64,000 nt of DNA from Astrothelium macrocarpum (Eukaryota; Ascomycota; Dothideomycetes; Trypetheliales; Trypetheliaceae). The stretch lies in contig JAGEMR010000107.1 in NCBI GenBank assembly GCA_021030915.1, positions 38,196 to 102,195 of the forward strand, given 5' to 3'. The notes under the pieces were generated by a model, which was given only the letters and a program-made list of their open reading frames with translations, made no database searches and was not told where the DNA came from. The translations under genes were made by a program, and so were the position numbers. The first letter of the stretch is position 1. Every line of letters starts with the position of its first letter. Shown here piece after piece: positions 49,096 to 60,852 of this stretch.

Positions 49096-49622
49096 TGCTG
49101 CGCTTTAGGATTTATCTGGGCCTAATGAGATTGATGCGCTCCGGTCAAGTGAAAAAGGTGGTCGTGTTTGGCGGATATGGATGGATGCGAAAATTGAGTG
49201 GTAGAGTGTGGGTATGCAAACGCGATGCAAACTGAGGCTACTAGAGGTGATTAAGGTAAAGTAAGCGAGCGAGTAAGACCCGCGCCAATGCAGATCAGCA
49301 AACCGGTACGCGTCTGGACGCTGAAACACGCTTTCACCCTTGATCATGATCATCGTGGCCAGCCCTAGCAATCTTGTTATCTGCATCATATGACCATATT
49401 TGTCACCATCCTTTCGCAAGCGAATCGAGCTGGTTACTTTTCCCAATGCGCTGTGTGCTCGCTCTCGTGTCAGCAGGATTCACCCCCTCGGTGCCATTGA
49501 ATGTCCCGTCTATTCTTAGTACCAAAATTCCTAGCTATCCGCAGTTGCTGGGCAATCCATCATAAAGCTGCCGATTACAATTCCACATCTCGCAATTGAC
49601 ATTCACATCACACTGCATCAAT
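49096..49622. promoter_or_regulatory. Divergent promoter region between RPL30 and the coiled-coil gene
   Basis: The 527 bp between two divergent start codons must hold both promoters. A minus-strand ORF in it (49105-49446) is a leader or promoter artefact. Confidence 0.5.
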
Positions 49623-51847
49623 ATGGCGGACTCGGCCAAGAAACCGAAACCTCAGGCGGGCGCGGGAAGATTATCAGGCACCAATATAGCAAACACCCCT
49701 CCCGCAACTTCAACCAAAAGTCCTCTGAGAAATCCGACAAACCCGGCAACTGGCGCAAGTGCAACACCAACGCGGACAACTCCAATCAGAAGTGCCAATG
49801 GAAGGCCGGTTTCTGCCAAAGCCGCTGTGCGCAAGCCAGGTGGACCGTCTGGTCTTAGCAATCCAGCTGCAACAGCTGATGAAGACGCCGCCGAACAGGA
49901 TGCGCGTGCGGAAACGCTGGCGCTCGTGGAAGATTTGAAGGAGAGATTGAAAAAGGCAGAGGAGGCTTCCGAAGAGTACCGCAAACAGGTCGAAGTATTT
50001 CAAGCGAGACTTGACGAGTCACATAAAGAGCAAGGACGGCTGGAAGAAAAGGCACATGAAGACGAGGAGCGGCTCGAAGGTTTGACGAATGAGAAGCGCG
50101 AGCTTACAAAGCAGAAGAGAGAGTTGGAGAGCATATATGAGGCCGAGCGCGCATCATGGATGAAGGAGAAGGATGATGCTGATGTTAGGGAGGCAGGCTT
50201 GCAAGAAAGTTTGTCGCGTTTCAAGGAGACTGTGGCCGCCAAAGAAGCGAGAAACCTCGACGTTGATAACAGACCTGGTCTATCTCGGACCTGTACGTCC
50301 ATCATTCATGCCACCTGCAGGGCATTTGCTAATTGATCGTAGCGAGCATCAGGAGTGAAGAGAGGTCACCCAACCCTGAAAGCGGCCAATTCGCCCCGTC
50401 TCTGCAGAGGAGCAACTCCAGTAACGCCAATTCGAAATTGATTATGCAAAAGGACAAGATTATCGAGTCTTTGCGATTGGAACTCGCCGAGGCGCAAATC
50501 AAGTTGGTGGAGATGGAGAACAGGGGTGGTGGCAAATTACGCGAAGTCGAAAAGGCCTTGATGGAAACCCGGATGACAAATGCACGATTAATGGAAGATA
50601 ACGAGAGTTTTCAATTACTTTTGAGTGAAAAGACTCTCAACGGCGACTTTGCGAATGGCCTCTTGTCTGGTAGATCGGATAGACACGAGCGAACTCCTTC
50701 TCGAGATGGTCCCTCTCACGAAGGCGGAGGCAGTTTAGCAGACGAGCTGCAATCCATTAACACCGAAAGCGATGGCGGAGAAAGCGAAAACGAAAAGAAA
50801 CTCCACACTGAAGTTAACTCTCTTCGCGACCAAAACAAAGCCCTAACCCTCTACATCAACAGCATCATTGAGCGACTCCTCAGCCACAAAGGCCTCGAAT
50901 CCGTCCTCGACAAAACCCCTAATCTCCTCTCTGGCCCCGACGCTGCCAGCGCCAAACACACCGCCAACATCGAAAAAGACCTCCCGCCCGTCCCCTCCAA
51001 GGACAAAGACAACACCACCGGCGGCTCCAGCTTCCTCGCCCGCGCCCGCTCCGTCATGGTCCCCAACAGCAGCAAACCCCGCGACCCCAGCACCACCAGC
51101 AACCCCCGCCCACGGCCCACCAGCGTCATCCAACCCCTCTCCACCACCGAAGACCCCACCACCGCGCCCAGCATCCCCATCTCACGCTCGCAATCCGTCC
51201 GCACCACCTCCGCAGACCTCGCCCACCACCACCGCCGCCGCACTGCCGACTGGACGCCCTCGGCGGCAAGCGTCACCGTGCAAAACATGTACCGCGGCCC
51301 GCCGCCCGGGCCCCAATCCCCGACGGGCCTCGCGTCGCCGCGGAACTCGTTCTTCGCGCAGCGCGTGCCGTCCGGCAGCTCTGTCCCCACCATCGACGAG
51401 CACGAGATGTTCGACGGCGAGGGCGACGCGACGGTGGCCGTGCGGAGCCAGGCGCTGGCTGCGCTGGAGGGCGCGGAGGCGCCTGGGGGGCCGGTGGCGG
51501 GGTCGCGAGATGGGAGCGCGTCGAGGCATGCGAGCGCCGCGCCGAGGGATATTGCGGCGGGGTCGCGCGATGTGAGCAGTGTGCGCGAGGGCAGTGCCGC
51601 GGGGAGCGATGTCGGGAGTCCGCCGAGGAGCGTGGGGAGTGCGGGGGAGCGGGTGGGTGGTGGGGGTGGCGGACCGGCGGTGATGGGCGGGAATAAGATG
51701 AGGCCGTTGAGGTTGGTGAGGGATCGGCAGGAGCAGGACGAGCGGGAGCGGAAGGCGGCGAATCGGGGGAGTTGGATGGGGTGGTTTGGGAGGGGGAAGA
51801 GTGATGATGGGGTTGTTGGTGGTGGCGGTGGAGGAGGGCAAGGGTAG
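49623..51847 (+). CDS. Fungal coiled-coil protein ('M protein repeat' type), function unknown
   Basis: Exons are 49623-50292 and 50343-51847, with a 50-nt intron (GTACGT...CGTAG, phase 1), giving 724 residues. The N-terminal 90 residues are Pro/Ser/Thr-rich (SPLRNPTNPATG, then PTRTTPIRSANGR). Residues about 90-220 form a strong Glu/Lys coiled coil (LVEDLKERLKKAEEASEEYR onward). A second coiled coil follows (KDKIIESLRLELAEAQIKLV), then a short conserved-looking helix LRDQNKALTLYINSIIERLL. The rest is Pro/Ser/Gly-rich and ends with a basic aromatic patch, RGSWMGWFGRGK, and a Gly tail. Similar proteins in aspergilli are annotated as M-protein-repeat proteins. Base composition is extreme after 50.9 kb. 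Confidence 0.8.
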
Positions 51848-52637
51848 GGGGAGGGGTAGGGGTGCTTGGGGGGATTTGAAGGGTATGGAAGCGCTGGGTT
51901 TGCATCTTGTTTGGAATTGGGCGTGGTTATGGCTTACTACGCTGAGGTATGCCTTGAGCGACATCAACTCGTCATTATTTTTGCAGTTAGGGAACAGTGC
52001 GGGCCACTTCAACTTGGAAATGAATAGAAGAGGATGAGCGCGATATCATGGAAGTAGAATTGTCTTGGCTGACAATTCAGCGACTTTTTTCTTACTCAAT
52101 GCTGATCCATCGTAAAACTGATTGAGTACGAGCATGTTAGAGTAAGATGGGGAATTCGATCTCGCTCCCTCCTTGTAGTGTCCTGTCCAGGAACCTATAA
52201 GCACTCATGATCTCATTTGATCCCAATCAATTGAGAATTTTTATCCTAGAGAAGAATTGATTGAAGCTGCCGCGCAATTCGTTAGATTAAACGAGATAAT
52301 TCTTCAACAAAGGACGGCGTCTCCCGGCTTTGAGTCAAATTCCTACCAGTCTATCTGTTGACCTCTTGATCCGATCCAATGTACCTTGTTAAACGCTGTG
52401 TTCTTGTCTGAGGGTCCAACACTTGGCATCTCAATGAGTGCCAGTCGAATCGCTGATTAGCCAAACTACAACTGTGGCATATACCAATCTGCACAAACCA
52501 ATTTTTCACTACAAGTAAGATTGCGACATTTCTTGAGACTGTCTGAAAGAAAATGATATCCCATACAACTGGAAACAAAGAGACCTTTCCGAACTTTGTC
52601 ATGTCTATAGATTCTCCGATAGCCCAAAGAACACTGC
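51848..52637. other. Convergent intergenic region
   Basis: It contains the 3' ends of the coiled-coil gene and the F-box-like gene. The G-rich skew of the first continues to about 51900. No gene seen. Confidence 0.5.
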
Positions 52638-53750
52638 TCACTGGATTGTTGGTACTTTTATTCCATTTTCTTGGGCTGCAAGCGTCAACATATCATTGAG
52701 GCGGAGTGCGTATTCCTGACCTTGCAGTTGACATTTGCGACAAAGACCAGAAATTCGTTGCTCACTCTTTGAAGTCTTCGCAAGAGAACAGAGCGACTCT
52801 AGCATACCTTGGAGATCAGAATCGAAGCAACTCTTCAGTAGCTGTTCTTCATACAATCGAACAGCAGCTTGGAATGACGCATGAACATGGCAGTAGTCAC
52901 AGTGAAGGCCAAAGTCGCCCTTCCATGTCCCAGAGAAGGTGAAGTCGCTCATCTTCCTGTAACGATTCCAAAGTGACACGGAAGCATCGCCGCGAGGTAA
53001 TAAGTCGGAGTGAACTTGTTCCCCAATTTTCAGCTTGGAATTAAAAGCACGAAGAGCTGGCACAGCTGCTGTCGTCTCCGATGTGAGATACGATATGTGA
53101 TAAGGTCTATTAAGGCTTGGAGCGAGCGAGGCCCCACTCCAGATGCCCGAAAACCAATATGCGAAGCACGAGGCGCGCTGAACGTTGCAAATTGATTGAA
53201 TGGATCCACATAAAAACTGGATGGCTTTGTCTAATGTTGGACCGCCACACTTTTGTTCTCCTTGACGAGTGAAGAATGTAGAGATGTACATTGTGACGGA
53301 AGGCGTCTTCAATCCACGGGGAAAGTGTTCAACCATCCTCCGCAGATCCTCTTCTTGCTTAGCGTACGACGACAATTTCCTAAGTCCAGGCACTTCAATT
53401 GTCAGGTGAATGTGCTGAAATTTGGGAATTTCCATGTTACTGGTCATTTCCGTGTCACCTTTATGACATGGAATTGAAAGATAGGAGTAGCTTGTCGCTC
53501 GTAAGATCACTGTTCTATGAAACTCAGCTTTCAGCTCATCATGGATTTGGTGATTGGATAAAAGTAGTGGGCATTGCCAATACTGCAGATGTTCCTTTTG
53601 GACATATTTCGGAGCGTTAAGCGTAGATTGACCAGCGCACAGCACTGCCTTTGGAAGGAAGTAGCTGTAGATCTTGTCTCTCAACTCTCGTGGCAAATCA
53701 AGTAGACGGAATGAGTGCTGTGAAGCAGGAAGGTGGATGGCTTTCGACAT
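52638..53750 (-). CDS. F-box/2EXR-like protein, uncharacterised
   Basis: This is a single exon of 370 residues. The frame is open upstream to 53825, but the first ATG is at 53750 (MSKAIHLPASQHS). Residues 14-30 read FRLLDLPRELRDKIYSYFL, the F.LP.E.R..IY pattern of the short F-box-like or 2EXR domains common in filamentous ascomycetes. A conserved-type phrase CPLLLSNHQIHDEL follows. The C-terminal half has CDYCHVH and CRKCQLQ Cys pairs that might bind a metal. F-box proteins recruit substrates to SCF ubiquitin ligases; that role here is inference from the N-terminal motif only. Confidence 0.75.
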   Translation of the reverse strand: MSKAIHLPASQHSFRLLDLPRELRDKIYSYFLPKAVLCAGQSTLNAPKYVQKEHLQYWQCPLLLSNHQIHDELKAEFHRTVILRATSYSYLSIPCHKGDTEMTSNMEIPKFQHIHLTIEVPGLRKLSSYAKQEEDLRRMVEHFPRGLKTPSVTMYISTFFTRQGEQKCGGPTLDKAIQFLCGSIQSICNVQRASCFAYWFSGIWSGASLAPSLNRPYHISYLTSETTAAVPALRAFNSKLKIGEQVHSDLLPRGDASVSLWNRYRKMSDFTFSGTWKGDFGLHCDYCHVHASFQAAVRLYEEQLLKSCFDSDLQGMLESLCSLAKTSKSEQRISGLCRKCQLQGQEYALRLNDMLTLAAQENGIKVPTIQ

Positions 53751-54236
53751 TGCTAATTCAAGATAGCTTTGTGAAGGTGACAAAATAGATAGGTGGAGAA
53801 GTTGACACTGTGAAGGAAATACCAAATGCTTGATGAAATGAGACTTGCTTTAACGAGTAGAAAATATTGTGACATCCGATGATCGATTGCAAACTACATG
53901 TCACATTGAACTCAAGCGTACAATGAACTTGTGATTGAGAACATTGAAAACCTATTCGCAGGCTTTCAAACGACAATGTCAAAGGAACTTGAAAGGTTCA
54001 ATACTTCTACCTTCGGGCTGTTGTTCCGACATCTACCAAATGAGGCAAACTCCAGTAAGTAGATGAGTGATTTAAAGAGACTAGTGACTCTTGTAAGCCT
54101 TACGCACTTTGAGCCATGATCCTCGATACGATGATGGACCAATAGGAGTCTCTCATCCTAGATATATTAACATCTAAGTGATTTTTGGGGTACTCAAAGC
54201 AGCCTTCTCTTAAAGGAAAGTGTGTCTCAGACTAGA
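53751..54236. other. Intergenic region
   Basis: Promoter of the F-box-like gene and 3' UTR of the oxygenase gene. No gene seen. Confidence 0.5.
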
Positions 54237-55422
54237 TCATATGCCTGCGATTGCAGTTGGCTTGTCCCAGCCGTTTGCATCGCATGGTCTTCCTCCAGTT
54301 GTCTGAGGTTTCAACTCACCGTTCATGATCTGCCTTCCCCTCCAAGCGGTCCACTCACTCACCGAGCGCATTTCCTCTTCTTCGCTCTCAGCAAGTGGAG
54401 GAATGACATTTCCGCCCTTCAGCCTCCGCATCGAGCCATGTTGGTTTGGTCGAAGGAAGTAGGCTACGCTCTGGCGCGGAACTTCTGCCTGCCTCCCCGG
54501 AGCGGTGACAACGCGATGCAAGGAGCTTCGTAACAGGCCGCCTGTCCATTCCACAATGGTATCCGCGAGGTTAATGATGGCGCAGTTGGGTTGGGGACGA
54601 ATGAAGCGCCAATTCGCGTCGACGTTGTCACGACCTGCTGGCAGAATCTGGAGACCGCCAGCTATGTTGAAGAGCACAGTCATGACCCCAATATCTGTAT
54701 GGCCGCCAAGCAAGATGCGATGATGTTCAACATTGGTTTCAGGGTTACTTAGCAACAGACGCATAGCAGTCTCTGAATTCTTGTTCAAGGGAACAAGCGA
54801 AGCAAGCGTGCCACAGGGTAGACCTAGCTGTTGGTCGAGCTGAGAAAGCATGATGCTGACGACGGCGTGTGCATGCTCACAAAATTCTCGACAGTCCTGA
54901 CGTCGAGCTTCCAATGGTCCTGGATGATGGAGCGGAGGGCTGTTGCCAATCATCTCATCCTGGCTAATGTTGTACATTTCTATCGCGTCGAATTTGCCAT
55001 CATCTGTTTTCATCGTGCCAGCGCGTTTATATCTAGGCAGCAGTAAATATTCTCGTTACTCTTCTGGAGCCGGGAGCCATTGGCCTTTCCCGAATCAGAA
55101 ATTTAAGTCTTCAGACCATGACCTACCCGAAAACATTTTGGGGTGGATTGGACGCATATTTCTCAAGCATCTTTTTTTCGAGGGTCATGGTTGCTGTATT
55201 AACCTCAAACATCTTCACGGCATCTTTCAGAAGCCTTGAGCCCTCACTGCACCCTCTTAGATCTAGCAAGAAGAATCCATGTTCTCTGCATGCCTCAAAC
55301 AATTTCTTAGATTCGCTGCTAGAGTCGCTCTTCAGATCAGTCAACAATATCGTGGGGACGTTGGCGATAGGGACGTCGGTAGGAAAACGAGGACACTGGT
55401 CAAAGTATTTCGCCACAGGCAT
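54237..55422 (-). CDS. 2-oxoglutarate/Fe(II)-dependent oxygenase (isopenicillin N synthase-like)
   Basis: Exons are 55422-55127 and 55032-54237, with a 94-nt intron (GTAGGT...CCTAG, phase 2), giving 363 residues. The open frame extends upstream, but the first ATG is at 55422 (MPVAKYFDQCPRFP). The N-terminal DIOX_N-like region contains ACREHGFFLLDLRG. The iron triad is visible as HTD (in LLGGHTDIGVMTVLFN) and a later His in SSLHRVV. The 2-oxoglutarate-binding Arg-x-Ser is in RQSVAYFLRP. Such cytosolic enzymes hydroxylate or desaturate small molecules; the substrate cannot be read from sequence. It shares strand with the transporter and acyltransferase genes to its right. Confidence 0.88.
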
Positions 55423-57004
55423 TGCAGAGGCGGGCTTGTTTCTGCAAAGGCTAGTCACGAGGAATAAACATCAGCTTGATGACATGAGCAGAGGTTTTGT
55501 AAGGGAATTTTCCTCCGGGAGAGGTAAATATCGTGGGAAGGGGTCGAAGGGATAGTAGGGAAAAAAGTTCTCACAATCTGTAGCTGACTTCTGAAAGCAA
55601 TTCTTCAATTTCCTAAGCCAGCCGGTGCTTGGATGTTACCGCTTCGAGCATGCGTTCTACCCTGGCCTTTCTGTCCCTGGTGCTGTTCGTTCTGAACCTA
55701 GCAATGTACCACTTTGGTGCCCTGGATGGCGTGTAGTATAAAACAATCTCTGCTTTTAAATCCGATGAGCAAACAGAGGACTTCGAGAGCTGTTTGCTTG
55801 CAATCCAGGGGTCGCTTCATTTCTGGAGCGAGGTAGCTCAAGCCTGTTGAATTTGTCAAGGATACAGCTGCATCGTCGGCACCATGCCATTTTGAGGGAC
55901 TCTGTGGCCTGGGGATTTCACGACCACGAACGTTGTGAGACATTTGTCGAAGTCGCGTTAAAATTGACATCCCTTCCAATCTTCACTGCAATTTGTCAGT
56001 GATACTCTGTCCATTGCTAACGCATGTATCGATAACAAGCTTGGGGACATTAGGGAATAGGTACGTACTACTAGGTAGGTACTGCTAGACACGCGGTCTA
56101 CGGAAACACCATGATTGAGTGGGTTTTAATGACGTCATTTACTCGCTTGACTAAGCTGCACTCGAAAAAACAAATTGATCAGGCTCGATTTCACAACAAT
56201 TTTCAAGAATCATTTGGGACAAAACTTTTTCACAAGTTTCCCCAGAATACTGGTGCAATCGAAAGCGCTATACCTACCAAATCTACCTTGGTATTCCGAA
56301 CTTCGCCAAGCTGTTGAAGGCCTAGAAATAGCTATTACAAGTCAAAAATGGACGGATTGGTATGGGACGGAGACAACTTGCAGCCAAAAAATGAAAGTCC
56401 TGATTTTCGTTAGATAATTTTACCATTGGAAAAAGATAGCCGTCGAAATCTGCCTTCGTAATTTGAGCACTCAATGGCGCGTGGGTGTTGAGGTATCCAG
56501 GCTGGAAGTTGAGATAGAATACCGCTAGATAGCCTAAGGCTAAGAGGATCGGAGTTCGACGGTCTTTTTACCTGTCTCGATCTATAAAGCACGTATAATG
56601 TCATCGGCACTGTCTCCTTATAGACCGAGATTATCTGCGGGCAAGCGAGCTATTTGCTCTTCGCAACCCTTAAGGACGATAATCTATTGTAATGTTGGTT
56701 TCACACAAGCCTTGGGATTGTTCAGTGCCTTTGCTGTCCAACCTTGGTAGACGAGGAATAAAATAGAGATTTTCTTCCCAGCGCAACTCGGAAGAAATCA
56801 AAGTCATGAAAATACGCCCATTTAGTTTGCTCACAACAGGCAGTAAAATCACCGTCAAACGCAGGAAAAATGCCAAAACCGCCAGCCTAGTTGATCAAGG
56901 GGAACGAACTTGCATTTCTAGTTGCATCGCAATCATACATTAATGGACTTATGAATGCCCATGAAATCGCATTGAGGAATCGGGGTGGAAGCCGGCTGTG
57001 TGTT
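55423..57004. other. 1.6-kb intergenic region
   Basis: No supportable gene. Short ORFs (55698-55979 minus, 56111-56317 and 56175-56417 plus, 56410-56610 minus) have no recognised features. Confidence 0.5.
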
Positions 57005-58659
57005 TTACTTTTGAGTCTCTACATGTTCCACGGTCATCTTTCCTGAGCCTTCTTCCGCGGCAGTCATTTCGGTTGAGTCGCTTTCAGATCCCTCCCCGTT
57101 CATCACCTTTCTCTTCTTGATCTCCATGGCGGCCCTTGCAACAATGTTCCACTGGACTTTTCTCCAAGCTGGAACCTCACTCTTTTCTTCCTCGGTATTT
57201 CGTACGAGAAACAACTCGTCTATCTTTTCCAGAGGCAGCGTACCTGTCTCAGGATAGAATAGCCATACAATGATTCCATTAGCAAAATTCAGCACCGCAA
57301 AAATAATGTACGTCTTGTATCCAATGTTTTGCAAAGCAGGTGGCGTAATCTCCACTACCAAGAAGTTTCCCAAAAAGTCTGCTGCCGCAGCCAGCGCGGC
57401 GCCCTTTGCACGGATCTTGAGTGGAAGGATCTCCGGTGGGTAAACCCATACGCATCCCATCCAACCCCAGGTGAAACACGCTTCGAAGGCGAAGACCATG
57501 ATGATCGCAACAACGCTGGCTCCGGTTCCACCGGTAGCCACAGTTGCGGCTTCAATGACCAGTACTGTGGACATTCCAAACGCCATGGAGATGAGAAGAG
57601 GTCTCCGTCCAACACGGTCAATGGTGTACCAGGTGACAAAGCTTGCAATAATATAAAATAGTTGAAGAAAGCAGCCCATCAATAACGCCATGCGCACGGA
57701 CATGCCTAAAGAAGATGAAAACAAAGTCGGGGCGTAGTAAGTAATGACATTTATCCCTGACAACTGTTGCATAAATTGTACGCCCAAGGCAAGATAGAAG
57801 CGCTTGTCTGCAGATATTCCATGGGATCGCAACAAGTCCATCCAGGATCCTTCTTCCCGCGCCTCCAGTTCGATGGCTTGTAAGATCTCATCCCCCTCTG
57901 CTCGGACCAGGGGATGCTCCGATGGGAGACCACGTAGCTTTGAGAGAACAACAAAACCACGTTCAGGGTTGTTGTCGTGCCGCATCAGCCACCGTGGTGT
58001 ATCTGGAAGCCACGGCGTAAGCAGCAATATGAATACTGCAAAGACTAACTGGAATAATAGGGGAAATCTCCACTGGATATCACCGCTCTTGAAGTAAAAT
58101 CCATAATTGATCCAGTAAGCCAGCATGAGACCGAACAACATGGTTGAAAGCTGACAGCAAACTTGCCATCCGCGATGCTTAGCTACCGAGATCTCGCTCT
58201 GGTATACCGGGGTGGAGCTAGTGATTAGGCCAATTCCAATCCCAGTTATGACACGAGATACCATGAACTGAATCCGCTCATAAGATGACCCCATCAGGAT
58301 CGTGCCCACTGCAAGGATAGAGGCTCCAAGTATCAACGTACGTTTCCGACCAAGAGGTTCTGCAGAAAATGCTGCGAGTATAGCACCAAAGAAGGCGCCA
58401 ACATCGTACAGCGACGTGAGGGTGCCGACCATGAGCGTTGATGGATGACCCATCTGGGCTAGCCAAGGTTTGGAAATTACAACGCCGGACATGACACCCT
58501 CTATCACAGAAGATTAGCAATGTCTCTTCGTGAATAAATATGGGAGAGGGTGTTCTGACGATCATAGCCAAACAACAGAAATCCTGCAGAGCACACGCTC
58601 GTAATTGCAGTAACAAGCGAACGGCCCTTCAAGACCTTTACTCCTGTCTTATCAACCAT
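57005..58659 (-). CDS. MFS sugar transporter (hexose/STP type)
   Basis: Exons are 58659-58560 and 58500-57005, with a 59-nt intron (GTCAGA...GATAG, phase 1), giving 531 residues. Splicing completes the first helix motif GFLLFGYDQGVMSGVV. Further sugar-porter marks are EPLGRKRTL, SEISVAKHRGWQV, LPDTPRWLMRHD, QFMQQLSGINVITYYAPTLF, DRVGRRPLL and FYPETGTLPLEKIDELF. About 12 hydrophobic segments are present, with a long cytoplasmic loop between the two halves and a charged C-tail (EMTAAEEGSGKM). It should import a sugar or related polyol across the plasma membrane by proton symport; the substrate is unknown. The usual PETKG is PETGT here. Confidence 0.93.
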
Positions 58660-59463
58660 ACTGCTACTCTCGTCTGAAGTTTCCTTGAAGACTCCGGGCT
58701 CTTGAGTTGTGGAAATGATCAGATCGGGAGAGCAAGGAATACTCTGAAGAATTTAGGAAGTTCTGAGAGCCGCATCTATTAGAGGCTCATCGAGGTACAT
58801 ATGCAATGCCCGATCTAGCAACACCGACGTGCTCGGACCTACACTGAAGTCATCCATGTGGAATTGAGCCCAGCTACTGAGTAAGTTAGGTGGATCCAGG
58901 AATCATTTCTTTTCTCAAATTGCGGGGTAGATCGACGGCGCTACAATGCCTAAAGAATAAGAAAGCGGAAAGACGCTTGATTTTGGAAGATGACGTTGTT
59001 GTGAACGGAAAATCGGGTCATTGCTAAGTGTACCGGCATGTAAAACGGTCCAACTTGAAGAACACCTTGTCGCAACTCTTCATAATTGAGGGGCGTCTTT
59101 GTTCTCCTCTGTGCATCTTGATTTCAGCGCGCAACGGAGACTCTTCCAATTTTCTTTCACACATAATGTCTATGCATAGGGTCTGTCTGTACAACGGCGG
59201 ATGCACGGAGCAGCTTCGTTGTTAGTTGAACGCATATTTCTCGAAATGGATGGATAGGTGACATATTTCATTCAAGCTTGTCCACGCCCTTATTCAAGAC
59301 ATATTCACCCAGCTCAATGAAATAACAGTAAGACATGGTAGAAACTACGGAAAGTGGTTTTTCTATAATAAAATCGTAAGATTTATGAAGAGCGGAAGGT
59401 AGAGGCACCAGAATTTGTTGGCTAACAACCTTAGCCACCCCCTGACTCTTACTAAGCGACTTC
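58660..59463. other. Intergenic region
   Basis: Promoter of the sugar transporter and 3' UTR of the acyltransferase. No gene seen. Confidence 0.5.
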
Positions 59464-60852
59464 TCATCCGATATAACTTCCAAATTCTATCAAATCTTTG
59501 TCTTCTCTCAATCTTTCCATATCTTCATTCCTAAGACATATTCCGACTACTATCTCACCATCCGGCCTTTTCGGCAAAAAATATACCAGTCCTTCCCTTG
59601 CCCCCTCTCCAAAGCGTGGCCTACGCACGGCTTCTGGCTTTCCGATTCCATGCCCGAAGCCAAAGTCAATGTCGTAACATTTCTCCTTGGCCCACGAGCT
59701 CAACCTGACGTCTAACTCGGGGATGCTCGTATTCGCGAAACCCACTTTGTCTGCATTTTCATGACGGCTGATGAGGGTCGCAAGAGCACTTGTGCTTTGC
59801 CCCAGAGATGCAGGATCCAGAGCCGAGCGAAGCTGGGCTGCGATGCTGCCCAACGTTTGATCGATGACAGTATCGACAGTAAGAGTGAGGAATGTTGCGT
59901 TCGATACCATTCCGGGGTATGTTGGTGGAATGGAAAAGCAGTGACGTACGTCGACGGCGCGGGAGAGCGTGGATTTCAGTGTGCAGGGAGTACCTAGCCG
60001 TTGCGCACGCGCGCGAGTGATGGACTGCCACACCAAAGCACTGAGTGTATCGTCTGTTGAAGCAAAGCTAACCGCCGGTATATTTTTGGTGGCACGAGAC
60101 TTGAGATTAGCTAGAGAGGTGGCAGAGAAAGTAAAGTATGCCCAGACAAGTTTTGGAGGCGAGGATTGCGGCCGTACTATCTGATCTGATTGTTTTGGGG
60201 CGTCTTGGGTAACCTGATGGTGCAGTTCGGCGTCCTGAATTTGATCTTCAAGCAGCGGCACAAGGCTCTTTCGATCCATATTACCGGCCGAGAGTTCTGA
60301 GGGCGTGAAAGATTCGTTACGACAAGCCTTGGCCAACAAGTTGATAACCTGTGCCTGACCCGTCATATCCATGGACCCATGTTGAGCGTTGAAGGTAAGC
60401 AGTAGTCCGCCAATGATAAAATTTGCCTGGATCAGGAACACAGGTAATTCCAAAGCAGGATTGCTAGTAGACATGAATGTTTTACAAGGCGCAATGACGT
60501 CTTCGTCGAGCATGCTGAATGGGAAATTGGCGCGCTGAAGGCCGTCCCAGCTGAACTCCGCAAGGTGGTGTGTTAGGTCTCTAACAAGGAGCTGATTCTT
60601 CTCCTCAGACTTCTCAATCTTTATGCTACCATGCTCGTTGACGACTTTCCCAGATATCCATGGAAAGCTGACGGAGAGCCGTGCAATCCCATTTGTGAGA
60701 GCATCAATGATATCCAATCGAGCACTTGAAGGAGCATCAGGGAGAGAAAAGCAGAGTGTTAGTTGTGTATACAGTCTATTTATTCGTGGTCGTTGTCCGA
60801 GAACATCGAGATGGAAGTCTGTCAAGTCGGCTGCGGTAGGAGAAGTCTCCAT
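59464..60852 (-). CDS. BAHD/trichothecene-3-O-acetyltransferase-like acyltransferase
   Basis: This is a single exon of 462 residues from ATG 60852 (METSPTAADLTDFHLDVLGQ). The frame stays open about 100 nt upstream without an earlier ATG. The family catalytic HxxxD is HGSMD (in TFNAQHGSMDMTGQAQV), and the structural DFGxG appears as DIDFGFGHGIGKPEAVRR near residue 415. The N-terminal FPWISGKVV phrase is typical. Such enzymes move an acyl group from CoA to an alcohol or amine, often on secondary metabolites. The substrate is unknown. Overall length and both motifs are intact, so it is probably active. Confidence 0.88.
   Translation of the reverse strand: METSPTAADLTDFHLDVLGQRPRINRLYTQLTLCFSLPDAPSSARLDIIDALTNGIARLSVSFPWISGKVVNEHGSIKIEKSEEKNQLLVRDLTHHLAEFSWDGLQRANFPFSMLDEDVIAPCKTFMSTSNPALELPVFLIQANFIIGGLLLTFNAQHGSMDMTGQAQVINLLAKACRNESFTPSELSAGNMDRKSLVPLLEDQIQDAELHHQVTQDAPKQSDQIVRPQSSPPKLVWAYFTFSATSLANLKSRATKNIPAVSFASTDDTLSALVWQSITRARAQRLGTPCTLKSTLSRAVDVRHCFSIPPTYPGMVSNATFLTLTVDTVIDQTLGSIAAQLRSALDPASLGQSTSALATLISRHENADKVGFANTSIPELDVRLSSWAKEKCYDIDFGFGHGIGKPEAVRRPRFGEGAREGLVYFLPKRPDGEIVVGICLRNEDMERLREDKDLIEFGSYIG

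Noticed and set aside
49105..49446. 113-codon minus-strand ORF upstream of RPL30
   Set aside because: It lies in the promoter/leader of RPL30 and has low-quality sequence.
50843..52012. Several 90-280 codon frames on either strand within the coiled-coil gene
   Set aside because: Same cause: AT-poor skewed sequence has few stops. None has domain-like content.
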